Positions 1 to 6,216 of a DNA stretch of 6,216 nt are shown one piece after another (position 1 is the first letter of the stretch; each line of letters opens with the position of its first letter). Both the position numbers and the translations under genes were made by a program. Source of the stretch: Pseudomonadota bacterium (GTDB lineage Bacteria > Pseudomonadota > Gammaproteobacteria > Steroidobacterales > Steroidobacteraceae); the NCBI GenBank assembly GCA_021780395.1, contig JAJXYU010000087.1:1-6216 (forward strand), given 5' to 3'. The notes under the pieces were generated by a model. The model saw only the letters and a list, made by a program, of their open reading frames with translations. It did no database searches and was not told the DNA's origin.

Positions 1-126
1 GGCCGCGGCGCGCGGATGGCGCTCGCACAGCCAGGCCCACAGCTCGGACTCGGCCGCCTCGATCACCGGACCGATCGGCCACAGCGTGTCGTCGAGATCG
101 AAACTGAGCACCGAGGGTAGCGTCAC
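1..126 (-). CDS. HAD-superfamily hydrolase, N-terminal fragment (cut by window edge)
   Basis: Only the first 42 codons are in the window; the gene continues past base 1. The reading begins at GTG 126-124 and gives LSFDLDDTLW at residues 7-16. This is HAD motif I (DxDxT): D10 would be the aspartyl nucleophile and D12 the general acid. The following residues (PIGPVIEAAE, 17-26) resemble the start of YigB-type HAD phosphatases, which in E. coli dephosphorylate a flavin-pathway intermediate and other small phosphates. The specific substrate cannot be told from 42 residues. The start is forced: the same frame has a stop at 153-151, which is also the stop of the upstream ATP-grasp gene, and no other ATG, GTG or TTG lies between. 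The gap is 24 bases, with only a weak purine-rich stretch (GGTGGGA) before the start. It is probably the last visible member of the operon. Confidence 0.85.
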   Translation of the reverse strand, partial: MTLPSVLSFDLDDTLWPIGPVIEAAESELWAWLCERHPRAAA

Positions 127-150
127 CGGGTCGCCGTCCCACCGTCCCGC

Positions 151-1185
151 TCAGGCCTGCTCGGCCCGCCAGGCGGCCGGATAATTCGCGCCGAGGGTGA
201 CGATCCGGCGCAGCAGTTCCGCGTAGGCGGTGCCGGCGCTCAGCGCCGACTGCGCGAAATCCTCGCTCGCCGACAGATTCGGATTCGCGTTCGCCTCGAG
301 CACGAACAGCGCGCCATCCGCGCGCAGCCGGAAATCCATCCGGGCGTAGCCGCTCAGATGCAGCGCACGGAATATCCGCTTCGTCATCCGCTCGAGCCGC
401 TGCACCGTCGCCTCCGGCAGATCCCTCGCCGCCGCGGTGCTGATCCCGTACTTCTGCTGGTAGCGGCGGTCCCATTTCACCTTGCGGGTCGCGATCGCCG
501 GCAGGTTCCCCGGCAGCGTGCCGAAGGTCATCTCCCAGATCGGCAGCACCGTGAGCCGATCGTTGCCGAGCACCCCGACGTAGAGCTCGCGTCCCTCGAT
601 GTACTCCTCGACCAGCGCGTCGGAGTGGGTCTGCGCATGGATGAAATCGATCCGCTCGGCGAGCTGCCGCGCATCCTCGACCACCGAGGCGTGGGCGATG
701 CCGAGCGAGGCGTCCTCGGTCGAGGACTTCACGAACAGCGGGAAACGCAGCCGCCGCGGTACGCGGGGCCGGCGGCCGCGCGGAAACACCATGAACTGCG
801 GCGTCGGTATGCGATGGTAGGTCAGCAGCTGCTTCGACAGCACCTTGTCGCGCGACAGCAGCATTCCACGCGGATTGCAGCCGGTGTACGGCTGGCGCAT
901 CAGCTCGAGGAACGCGACGACGTGCTGGTCGTAGGTCACGATGCCGTTGAACTCCTCGAGCAGGTTGAACGCGACGTCCGGCTGCCACTCGAGGATCGCC
1001 GCGCGCAGCTCCGACAGGCTGTCGCTGATGCCGAGCGGCCGCACGTCGTGCCCCGCGGCGCGCAGCTCGGAGATCACGTCGAACTCGGTGCGCCACTCGT
1101 CGATCTCGGCCGGCGTCGATCCCTCCAGCGAGCTCGGCGGAACGAGCGTGGAATGCACGAGCACCAGCACGCGCAACCGCTTCAC
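151..1185 (-). CDS. D-Ala-D-Ala-ligase-like ATP-grasp protein
   Basis: The 344-residue protein has the full ATP-grasp layout. An N-terminal Rossmann-like part (RLRVLVLV, 3-10) leads to FNLLEEF (73-79) and PYTGCNP (99-105). SRDKVLSKQL (111-120) follows. The ATP-binding lysine is K153 in FPLFVKSS (148-155), with the small loop EDASLGI (157-163). EEYIEGREL (193-201) gives the adenine and ribose contacts. D284 and E297/N299/N301 in LEANANPN (296-303) are the metal ligands. Family knowledge: such enzymes activate a carboxylate as acyl phosphate and join it to an amine. It matches a widespread group annotated as D-alanine-D-alanine ligase but lacks context for cell-wall synthesis (no mur or fts genes nearby), so the substrate is unknown. 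The GTG start overlaps the stop of the metallopeptidase gene (GTGA, 1185-1182), implying translational coupling; no good Shine-Dalgarno is visible. All catalytic positions appear intact. Confidence 0.9.
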   Translation of the reverse strand: MKRLRVLVLVHSTLVPPSSLEGSTPAEIDEWRTEFDVISELRAAGHDVRPLGISDSLSELRAAILEWQPDVAFNLLEEFNGIVTYDQHVVAFLELMRQPYTGCNPRGMLLSRDKVLSKQLLTYHRIPTPQFMVFPRGRRPRVPRRLRFPLFVKSSTEDASLGIAHASVVEDARQLAERIDFIHAQTHSDALVEEYIEGRELYVGVLGNDRLTVLPIWEMTFGTLPGNLPAIATRKVKWDRRYQQKYGISTAAARDLPEATVQRLERMTKRIFRALHLSGYARMDFRLRADGALFVLEANANPNLSASEDFAQSALSAGTAYAELLRRIVTLGANYPAAWRAEQA

Positions 1186-2279
1186 AGCGCGACCCGCGGC
1201 AGCTGCCGCTCCTCGTACGACTCCGCGAGCCGGGCGATCACCCAGCGCAGTTTCGGGCGCAGTTCGCGACTCCCGCCGCGCACGCGCAGGTCGAGCGTCT
1301 CGCAGCGCGCGATCATCAGGCGCAGGAACTGGCCCACCAGATAGTCGCTGAACGCGCCGGAGCGCACGAGCTGGCGGCGCAGGGGGTTCGCGAGGACCCG
1401 GATCGCATGGGCCGCCTGCGGCGCGGTCCGCCGCGCCGGCGCCGCCGTGAAGACCTCGAGGAGCAGCTCGTCCGCGGCCGAGCGCCGCGGGACCCGCAGG
1501 CGCGCGTGCTTGTGCGCATAGTGCGCGCGCAGCGTGCGCGTGTTCTCGGCGAGGTCCTCGACGCGCCGCCGATCGACCACCGCCGGCGCCGTCCGGCCGA
1601 TCTCGGCGATCAGCGCGTCGATGAACTCGAGCTTGCGCAACGCCGGCCATCCCGCGTAGTCGGTCCGCCAGCCGGACCGGGGCTGCAGCCAGACCGCGAA
1701 CGTCTCGGCGAAATCCTCGGTCGGGTGCGCCTGCGCATACCATTCGCCGAGATGCTGCACGTAGCGGCGGCTCCCGGGCCGCGGCCGGTAGCTGTGCGGA
1801 TACGGCAGCGAGGCCGGTCCGAACACCTCCCGCCAGCGTCGCCGCCGTCGCAGCCGGTACGCGCTGTCGATCGCGTGCCCGGCCTCGTGGCGCAGGATGC
1901 GCATCAGCCACTGCCGGTTGCCGCCCTCGACCTCGCCGGTGAAACGCCGCTCCAGCCGCGCGAGCCGCGGATGCGCCAGGTAGAACGGGATCGCGATGCC
2001 CGGCACGCCATCCGGCGAGAACCACTCCTCGGAGAGCCAGCAGTGCGGCCGGAAGCGGATGTGGCGCCGCGCGAGCTCGGCATGCAACGTCTCGATCGAC
2101 TCCTCGAGCATGGTGCCGGTGATCGACAGGCGGAGGTCGCAGAACCGCAGGCTGAGGAGCTGCTCGTCGTCGAGCCGCTCCCACGCGCGCGTCCGCAGGG
2201 ACGCGGCGCGATCGGCGGAACGGCGGGGCGGGGGATGCGGCACCGGGAAAATTATAGGCGGCGTGCGTGCGCGGCGCAC
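1182..2279 (-). CDS. Putative zinc-binding metallopeptidase (HEAGH)
   Basis: From GTG 2279 the protein has 365 residues. The core is LMRILRHEAGHAID (125-138): HEAGH at 131-135 gives two histidine zinc ligands and the catalytic glutamate of a zincin. HPTEDFAETFAVWL (185-198) follows about 50 residues later and probably supplies a third ligand (E188 or E192, or H185). Before the motif, RFRPHCWLSEEWFSPDG (75-91) and a segment ending AHPRLARLE (102-110) look conserved. An Arg-rich run follows the motif (142-150), and there is no signal peptide or membrane segment, so it is probably cytoplasmic. It resembles a family annotated only as putative zinc-binding metallopeptidase; the substrate is unknown. 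The start is uncertain. GTG 2279 lies 9 bases after the upstream stop and has GAAGGGGG as a plausible ribosome site. GTG 2243 would give 353 residues and avoid an atypical AT-rich segment (see TATAAT site). The recognisable fold begins near residue 33. The 3' end overlaps the ATP-grasp start by 4 bases. Confidence 0.82.
   Translation of the reverse strand: MRRARTPPIIFPVPHPPPRRSADRAASLRTRAWERLDDEQLLSLRFCDLRLSITGTMLEESIETLHAELARRHIRFRPHCWLSEEWFSPDGVPGIAIPFYLAHPRLARLERRFTGEVEGGNRQWLMRILRHEAGHAIDSAYRLRRRRRWREVFGPASLPYPHSYRPRPGSRRYVQHLGEWYAQAHPTEDFAETFAVWLQPRSGWRTDYAGWPALRKLEFIDALIAEIGRTAPAVVDRRRVEDLAENTRTLRAHYAHKHARLRVPRRSAADELLLEVFTAAPARRTAPQAAHAIRVLANPLRRQLVRSGAFSDYLVGQFLRLMIARCETLDLRVRGGSRELRPKLRWVIARLAESYEERQLPRVAL
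2251..2256 (-). promoter_or_regulatory. Possible -10 promoter hexamer (TATAAT)
   Basis: The minus strand reads a perfect TATAAT inside CCTATAATTTTCCC, an AT-rich island in otherwise strongly GC-rich DNA. It lies 33 bases after the stop of the upstream gene and 8 bases before the alternative GTG 2243. No convincing -35 element is found at 15 to 19 bases upstream (GTGCGC at 17), and there is no extended -10 TG. If real, it would drive an internal transcript for the metallopeptidase, ATP-grasp and HAD genes. It would also imply that the metallopeptidase starts at GTG 2243 or later, nearly leaderless. Confidence 0.3.
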
Positions 2280-2288
2280 CGGCCCCCT

Positions 2289-3776
2289 TCAGGATCGCGG
2301 CGCGAGCGCGGCCGCGAGGAGCCGGTCGGCGAGCTCGCGCAGCGCCGCCGCGCGGCGGATCGCACCGCGCCAGGCGGCCGGCACCGCATCGATCCCCCAC
2401 AAGGCGCCGGCGAGCTGTCCGTACAGCGCGCCGGCCAGATCCGCATCGCCGCCGCGGTTCACGATCGCGAGCATTCCGTCGCGAAACCCGCCGCCGCCGA
2501 GCAGCGTCGTGGTCGCGAGCCGGAGCGGCGCGAACGGATCGATTCCCGCCGGAAACTGTAGCGTGCTCGGCGCCGGCCGCGCGTCGGCGCCGAGCACGAC
2601 GTCGAAGATCCCGGGCGGGGCGGCGGCATGCTCGATCCAGATCGCGCGGGCGGTCGCGAGCAGCGTCTCGCGACGCGCACCGTACAGCGCGGCGAGCATC
2701 AACGCGGCGTACGCCATCGCGGCGTGCCGCACCGGGATCGACGCGTCGGTCACCGCGGCCACCACCGCCGACCCGCTGAACACACGCGGCGGATCCGATG
2801 CGGCGTACAGCGCGACGATCCCGGCACGCAGCACCGCTTCGGGTCCGCCCTCGACCGGCGCCGAGCGCTGCAGCGAGGCCGCGACCGCGGCAGTGATGCC
2901 GACGCACTGTCCGGTGCTGCTGCACTCCCCCTGCCGCTGCCATCGACGGTAGCGCGCACGCTGATCCTGCTCGTCGAACGCGTCGGTCGACAGCAGGCTC
3001 TCGGCGAGACACAGGCTCATCGCGGTGTCGTCGGTCCACGCGCCGGGCGGCAGCTGCCAGTGTCCGCCACCGACGAAGCCGGTGAGCGGCGCGAACGAGC
3101 CGGGTCGGCGATACTGGGTGGACGCGCCGAGCGCGTCGCCGCAGGCGAGCCCGATCACGCCGCCGTGATACCGGGCACGCAACCGGCCGAGCAGCGCCGG
3201 ATCGAGCGATTCCCCACCGGTCTCGGCCACCGCATCCGCTTCGCGCCAGGATTCGACGAAGCCGCGCTGGACCGGGCTCTCCGCCTCGCCGTTCCCACCG
3301 CCGAGGCCGTTTCCGCCGCCGACGCCCGCCGCGCCGCAGGCGGCGACCCATGCGCGGCGGGCCCGGTCGAGCGCCACATCGCTCGCGAGGCCCCGGCGAC
3401 GCAGCCAGCATGCCGCGACCGCGACGACCCGGCCCGGGTCCGCACCCGCGTGCAGGTACACCCGATGTCCCACCTCGAGGGCTCGATCGAGATAATCCAG
3501 CGTCTCCGTCATCACGTCCGGCGTCGCCGGCACCTCGCCGCGGCCGATCGCCCGCCGGACGTAGATGAGGTAGCGTCCATCGTCGGCGCGCGTCGCCGGC
3601 AGGCGATGATCGTAGAGCGGGCATTCGCCGGCCGGCGTCAGATCGATGAAATAGCTGATGCCCGCGCCGAGCAGCGCGGCGATGCGCTCCGCCGCGCCCT
3701 CGGTCGCGGCCGGATGCTCTCCGACCAGCAAACGGCCGGGCTCGAGCCAGGCACCGGGCGGCGGCGGCGCCGACAC
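2289..3776 (-). CDS. Fusion of DSP-phosphatase-like and ADP-ribosylglycohydrolase-like domains; active sites altered
   Basis: From GTG 3776 the protein has 495 residues and no frameshift. Residues 10-130 form a dual-specificity-phosphatase-like domain: PGRLLVGEHP (13-22), FIDLTPAGE (43-51), VYLHAGADPGR (106-116). The P-loop C(X5)R has alanine (A110) in place of cysteine while R116 remains. A Gly-Asn linker (148-163) and PVQRGFVESW (168-177) lead to the glycohydrolase domain: RYHGGVIGLACGDALG (202-217), WTDDTAMSLCLAESL (247-261), NRGGDADLAGALYGQLAGA (440-458). The first metal site T248-D249-D250 is kept, as are D444 and D446. The Thr or Ser usual after DAD is L447, and the usual GNGSLMR-type loop is GPEAVLR (311-317). 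In intact relatives the fold removes ADP-ribose from proteins or small molecules; here reduced or lost catalysis is inferred. It starts 8 bases after the ttcA stop. A CTG at 3788 with better ribosome-site spacing is an alternative start. Confidence 0.85.
   Translation of the reverse strand: MSAPPPPGAWLEPGRLLVGEHPAATEGAAERIAALLGAGISYFIDLTPAGECPLYDHRLPATRADDGRYLIYVRRAIGRGEVPATPDVMTETLDYLDRALEVGHRVYLHAGADPGRVVAVAACWLRRRGLASDVALDRARRAWVAACGAAGVGGGNGLGGGNGEAESPVQRGFVESWREADAVAETGGESLDPALLGRLRARYHGGVIGLACGDALGASTQYRRPGSFAPLTGFVGGGHWQLPPGAWTDDTAMSLCLAESLLSTDAFDEQDQRARYRRWQRQGECSSTGQCVGITAAVAASLQRSAPVEGGPEAVLRAGIVALYAASDPPRVFSGSAVVAAVTDASIPVRHAAMAYAALMLAALYGARRETLLATARAIWIEHAAAPPGIFDVVLGADARPAPSTLQFPAGIDPFAPLRLATTTLLGGGGFRDGMLAIVNRGGDADLAGALYGQLAGALWGIDAVPAAWRGAIRRAAALRELADRLLAAALAPRS
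3288..3323 (-). repeat. Two-copy 18-base direct repeat encoding (V/L)GGGNG
   Basis: Two adjacent in-frame 18-base units (3306-3323 and 3288-3305) encode VGGGNG and LGGGNG, residues 152-163 of the phosphatase/glycohydrolase fusion. The units differ at the first base and at two third-codon positions (GGC/GGT, GGA/GGG), so the duplication is not brand new. They sit in the linker between the two domains and probably form a flexible tether. Confidence 0.75.
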
Positions 3777-3784
3777 CGCGGCGC

Positions 3785-4654
3785 TCAGAGTGGAAGCTCC
3801 TCGGGCAACGCGTCCAGCTCGAGCGACGCGTCCCGATCTTCCGCGAGGCCCGGCGGATCGTCGCCGGGAGCGCGGCGGCGCGCATCGATCGCGGCGAAAT
3901 CGAACGCTTCCGGGTCGGCGAGCTGCGAGACCGCGACGTGGCGCAGGCTCGAGAAGATCGATTCGACCCGGCCGGGATGCTCCCGCTCCCAGCCGGCGAG
4001 CAGCTGCTTGACGGCGACGCGCTGCGAGTTCGCCTGCGAGCCACAAAGGCTGCACGGGATGATCGGGAACCGCCGCGCGGCGGCGTAGCGCGCGATCAAG
4101 CGCTCCGGCACGTAGCACAGCGGGCGGATCACGACGTGTCGCCGGTCTTCGCTCAACAGCTTCGGCGGCATCGCCTTCAGGCGGCCGCCGTGGAACAGGT
4201 TCAGGAACAAGGTTTCGACGAGATCGTCGCGATGGTGTCCGAGCGCGATCTTGGTGACGCCGTTCCCGGCGGCGAACCGGTACAGCGCACCCCGCCGCAG
4301 CCGCGAGCACAGGCCGCACATCGTCTTGCCGTCCGGGATCACGCGCTTGACGACGGCGTAGGTGTTCTGCTCGATGATGTGGTACGGGACGCCGAGACCG
4401 TCGAGGTAGCGCGGCAGCACCTCGGCCGGGAATCCCGGCTGCTTCTGGTCGAGATTCACCGCGAGCAGCTCGAAGCGGACCGGCGCGTTCCTCTGCAGGC
4501 TCAACAGCAGGTCGAGCATCGTGTAGGAATCCTTGCCGCCCGACAGGCACACCATCACGCGGTCGCCGTCGGCGATCATCCGGTAGTCCTCGATCGCCTT
4601 GCCGACGAGGCCGCGCAGCCGCGCCTGCAGTCGCTTGAAGTTGCCCGACGTCAC
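3785..4654 (-). CDS. ttcA: tRNA 2-thiocytidine(32) synthetase TtcA
   Basis: The 289-residue protein aligns by eye with E. coli TtcA along nearly its whole length. TtcA places the sulfur of 2-thiocytidine at position 32 of certain tRNAs, using ATP and a 4Fe-4S cluster. The PP-loop motif SGGKDS is at 38-43. The cluster cysteines are C113 and C116 (MCGLC, 112-116) and C201 in [10 protein letters not shown] (198-207). Other family blocks are [11 protein letters not shown] (66-76), CSRLRRG (116-122), GHHRDD (139-144) and MPPKLL (162-167). The C-terminal 25 residues are acidic and divergent, as is common in this family. The start is GTG 4654, 4 bases after the stop of the M32 gene, with GAGG some 12 bases upstream; no in-frame start lies further upstream. 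All catalytic residues are present and the gene looks functional. It is soluble and cytoplasmic. Its link to the downstream genes may be no more than shared transcription. Confidence 0.97.
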   Translation of the reverse strand: MTSGNFKRLQARLRGLVGKAIEDYRMIADGDRVMVCLSGGKDSYTMLDLLLSLQRNAPVRFELLAVNLDQKQPGFPAEVLPRYLDGLGVPYHIIEQNTYAVVKRVIPDGKTMCGLCSRLRRGALYRFAAGNGVTKIALGHHRDDLVETLFLNLFHGGRLKAMPPKLLSEDRRHVVIRPLCYVPERLIARYAAARRFPIIPCSLCGSQANSQRVAVKQLLAGWEREHPGRVESIFSSLRHVAVSQLADPEAFDFAAIDARRRAPGDDPPGLAEDRDASLELDALPEELPL

Positions 4655-4658
4655 GCGT

Positions 4659-6158
4659 TCAACCCGCCTCGAGGTACTTCGATTCCAGGTAGCGCAGGTA
4701 GGCCGCGGCCGACAGGGGTTTGCCGGTCGCCTGCTGGATGAGATCCTTCAGTGGCAGGCGGGCGCCGATGCCGTGCACGTGATCGCGCAACCACTCGAGG
4801 ACCCCGCCGAACCGGCCCGCGGCGATCTCCTCGTCGAGCGTCGGCCGCGCCGCGCGCATGGCTTCGTTCAGCTGGCCGGCGATCACCGCCCCGAGCGCGT
4901 ACGACGGGAAGTACCCGAAGTGCCCGACCGCCCAGTGGATGTCCTGGAGGCAGCCGGCGAGGTCGGACGCGGGCCGCAGCCCGAGCCGCTGGTCGAGCGC
5001 CTCGTTCCACGCGTCGGGGATGTCCGCGACCGCGAGCGCGCCCTCGAGGATCCGCTTCTCCAGGTCGTAGCGGACCATGATGTGCACCGGGTAGGTCAGC
5101 TCGTCCGCGTCCATGCGGCTCGACGCGCGCCGGACGCGGGTCAGGTGCCGGTAGAGATTCTCTTCCTGCCACTCCGGGCCCGTCACCTGCAGGTGCTTCT
5201 CGAGCAAGGGCCGCAGGTAGCGCACGAACGCCCGGTCGCGGCACAGGTTCATCTCGAACAGCAGCGACTGGCTCTCCTCGAGCGCGAGCCCGCGGTCCTG
5301 GCCGACCGGCTGGTCGAGCCAGGGCTGCGGCAGGCCGAGGTCGTACATCGCGTGGCCGGTCTCATGGACCGCGCCGAGCAGCCCGGTGAAGGGATCGCCG
5401 ACGTCGATCCGGGTGGTGATCCGGATGTCGCCCGGCACGCCCTCGGTGAACGGATGCTCGCTCTCGTCGAGCCGGCCGCGATCGAATGGAAAGCCCATCG
5501 CCTTCAGCACCTCGGCGATCAGCTGGCGCTGCCGTCCGACGGTGAACTTGCCCTCGATCGGCAGCGGCGGCCGGGTCGACTGCAATTCGATCGCCTCATG
5601 GATCAAGCCCGGGAGCTTACGCGACAGCGCCTTGAAGATCGTGTCGATGTCGGCGGTCGTGATCCCCGGCGTGAACGCATCGACCAGCGCGTCGTACGGC
5701 GCGAGGCCGCGCGCCTGGCCGACGAGCGCGGCCTTGTCCCGGACGAGGTGCACGACCTCGGCCAGATGCGGCGCGAACACCTTGAAGTCGCCGGCCTTGC
5801 GCGCCTCGACCCAGTAGACCTCGGCCCGCGCGGTGGCCTTCGCGAGACGGGCGATCAGCGACGGCGGGGTCGCGATCGCATGGTCGCGCTGGCGGCGCAT
5901 CTCGCGCAGATTCGCGCGCGCCCAGTCGTCGAGTTGCGACGCGCCCGCCTCGGCCCGCTCGAGCAGGCGCGCAACCTTCGGCGTCGTCAACAGCGCGTGG
6001 TGCTCCGTCTCGAGCGCCGCGAGCTGATCGCCGCGCACCTCGGCGCTGCCGCGCGGCATCATCACCGCCGCGTCCCAGCGCAGCAGCGACAGCGCGCCGC
6101 GAAACGCGTGCAGCCGTCGAAACTCCTGCTCGAGTTGCTGGTAAGGCGTCAAAGCCAT
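4659..6158 (-). CDS. M32-family metallocarboxypeptidase (thermostable carboxypeptidase 1 type)
   Basis: The 499-residue protein has the usual length and motif order of peptidase family M32, zinc or cobalt carboxypeptidases that trim amino acids from peptide C-termini in the cytoplasm. An N-terminal helical part includes [15 protein letters not shown] (23-37). The motifs are HPF (235-237), DIRIT (244-248, DxRxT), [19 protein letters not shown] (255-273) with HETGH at 265-269, EESQS (294-298) and [12 protein letters not shown] (350-361). H265 and H269 bind the metal, E266 is the catalytic base and E295 the probable third ligand. The family's HES/GQ motif here reads EESQ, so its first histidine is a glutamate (E294). 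No signal peptide is seen. The start is ATG 6158; only a weak GGA lies near it. It is the first gene visible in the run and ends 4 bases before ttcA. Confidence 0.95.
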   Translation of the reverse strand: MALTPYQQLEQEFRRLHAFRGALSLLRWDAAVMMPRGSAEVRGDQLAALETEHHALLTTPKVARLLERAEAGASQLDDWARANLREMRRQRDHAIATPPSLIARLAKATARAEVYWVEARKAGDFKVFAPHLAEVVHLVRDKAALVGQARGLAPYDALVDAFTPGITTADIDTIFKALSRKLPGLIHEAIELQSTRPPLPIEGKFTVGRQRQLIAEVLKAMGFPFDRGRLDESEHPFTEGVPGDIRITTRIDVGDPFTGLLGAVHETGHAMYDLGLPQPWLDQPVGQDRGLALEESQSLLFEMNLCRDRAFVRYLRPLLEKHLQVTGPEWQEENLYRHLTRVRRASSRMDADELTYPVHIMVRYDLEKRILEGALAVADIPDAWNEALDQRLGLRPASDLAGCLQDIHWAVGHFGYFPSYALGAVIAGQLNEAMRAARPTLDEEIAAGRFGGVLEWLRDHVHGIGARLPLKDLIQQATGKPLSAAAYLRYLESKYLEAG

Positions 6159-6216
6159 GAGATCGGATCCGGCTCGCCGCGCAAACCGTCGCGAGTCGCC
6201 CCGGGGGACGCCTGCG
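6159..6216. other. Upstream region of the M32 gene (window edge)
   Basis: These 58 bases hold no recognisable gene. They contain an imperfect 15-base palindrome, GTCGCCCCGGGGGAC (6194-6208, six of seven arm pairs matching), and a BamHI-like GGATCC near 6166. No convincing -10/-35 pair for the M32 gene can be seen. The operon promoter may lie outside the window, or the run may continue upstream. Confidence 0.3.

Noticed and set aside
1425..1550. Dense GCGC/CGCG repeats suggesting a repeat element.
   Set aside because: They lie in the coding sequence of the metallopeptidase, encode a plausible Arg/Ala-rich helix, and have no regular period.
151..4044. A single open frame of 1297 codons on the minus strand.
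   Set aside because: Only its last 344 codons (from GTG 1185) encode a recognisable protein. The upstream part is a stop-poor Arg/Ala-rich frame running through ttcA, the fusion gene and the metallopeptidase gene, as expected in GC-rich DNA.
2628..4088. Long plus-strand open frame (486 codons) and several other plus-strand frames.
   Set aside because: They are antisense to well-supported genes, have Arg/Ala/Pro-rich composition, and show no recognisable motifs.
2289..4550. Extension of the glycohydrolase fusion upstream through ttcA (753 codons).
   Set aside because: The extra N-terminal part is an out-of-frame shadow of ttcA. Recognisable sequence begins just after the ttcA stop, where a GTG (or CTG) start is available.
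4651..5244. Minus-strand frame of 197 codons within the M32 gene.
   Set aside because: It overlaps the conserved 3' half of the M32 gene in another frame and has the low-complexity composition of a shadow frame.
6194..6208. GC palindrome upstream of the M32 gene as an operator or terminator.
   Set aside because: It is short and imperfect, has no following T-run in either direction, and GC-rich palindromes are expected by chance here.

Overview
All supportable genes lie on the minus strand of a very GC-rich stretch of bacterial chromosome. The order of transcription is therefore from the high coordinates to the low ones. A TtcA of the proteobacterial type, an M32 carboxypeptidase, frequent GTG starts and strong G/C preference at third positions suggest a high-GC proteobacterium, probably gamma or beta. 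The exact lineage cannot be read from this window.

Layout in transcription order: (1) M32-family metallocarboxypeptidase, 6158-4659; (2) TtcA, the tRNA cytidine-32 2-sulfurtransferase, 4654-3785; (3) a fusion of a dual-specificity-phosphatase-like domain and an ADP-ribosylglycohydrolase-like domain, 3776-2289, in which key active-site residues of both halves appear to be replaced; (4) a putative zinc metallopeptidase with an HEAGH motif, 2279-1182; (5) a D-Ala-D-Ala-ligase-like ATP-grasp enzyme, 1185-151; (6) the first 42 codons of a HAD-superfamily hydrolase, from 126 to the left edge. Gaps between genes are 4, 8, 9, -4 and 24 bases with the starts chosen here, so the six genes could form one transcription unit. 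A perfect TATAAT hexamer at the start of gene 4 may give a second, internal promoter.

Genes 1, 2 and 6 look like ordinary housekeeping functions: peptide turnover, tRNA thiolation and a small-molecule phosphatase. The more interesting part is genes 3 to 5. An uncharacterised zincin and an uncharacterised carboxylate-amine ligase are translationally coupled by a GTGA overlap, which suggests paired making and breaking of an amide or peptide bond. They follow a gene that looks like a catalytically altered, possibly sensor-like, ADP-ribose protein. No RNA gene, mobile element, CRISPR array or clear terminator was seen. No stretch of more than 300 bases lacks a gene; the only sizeable non-coding part is the 58 bases upstream of the M32 gene at the right edge.
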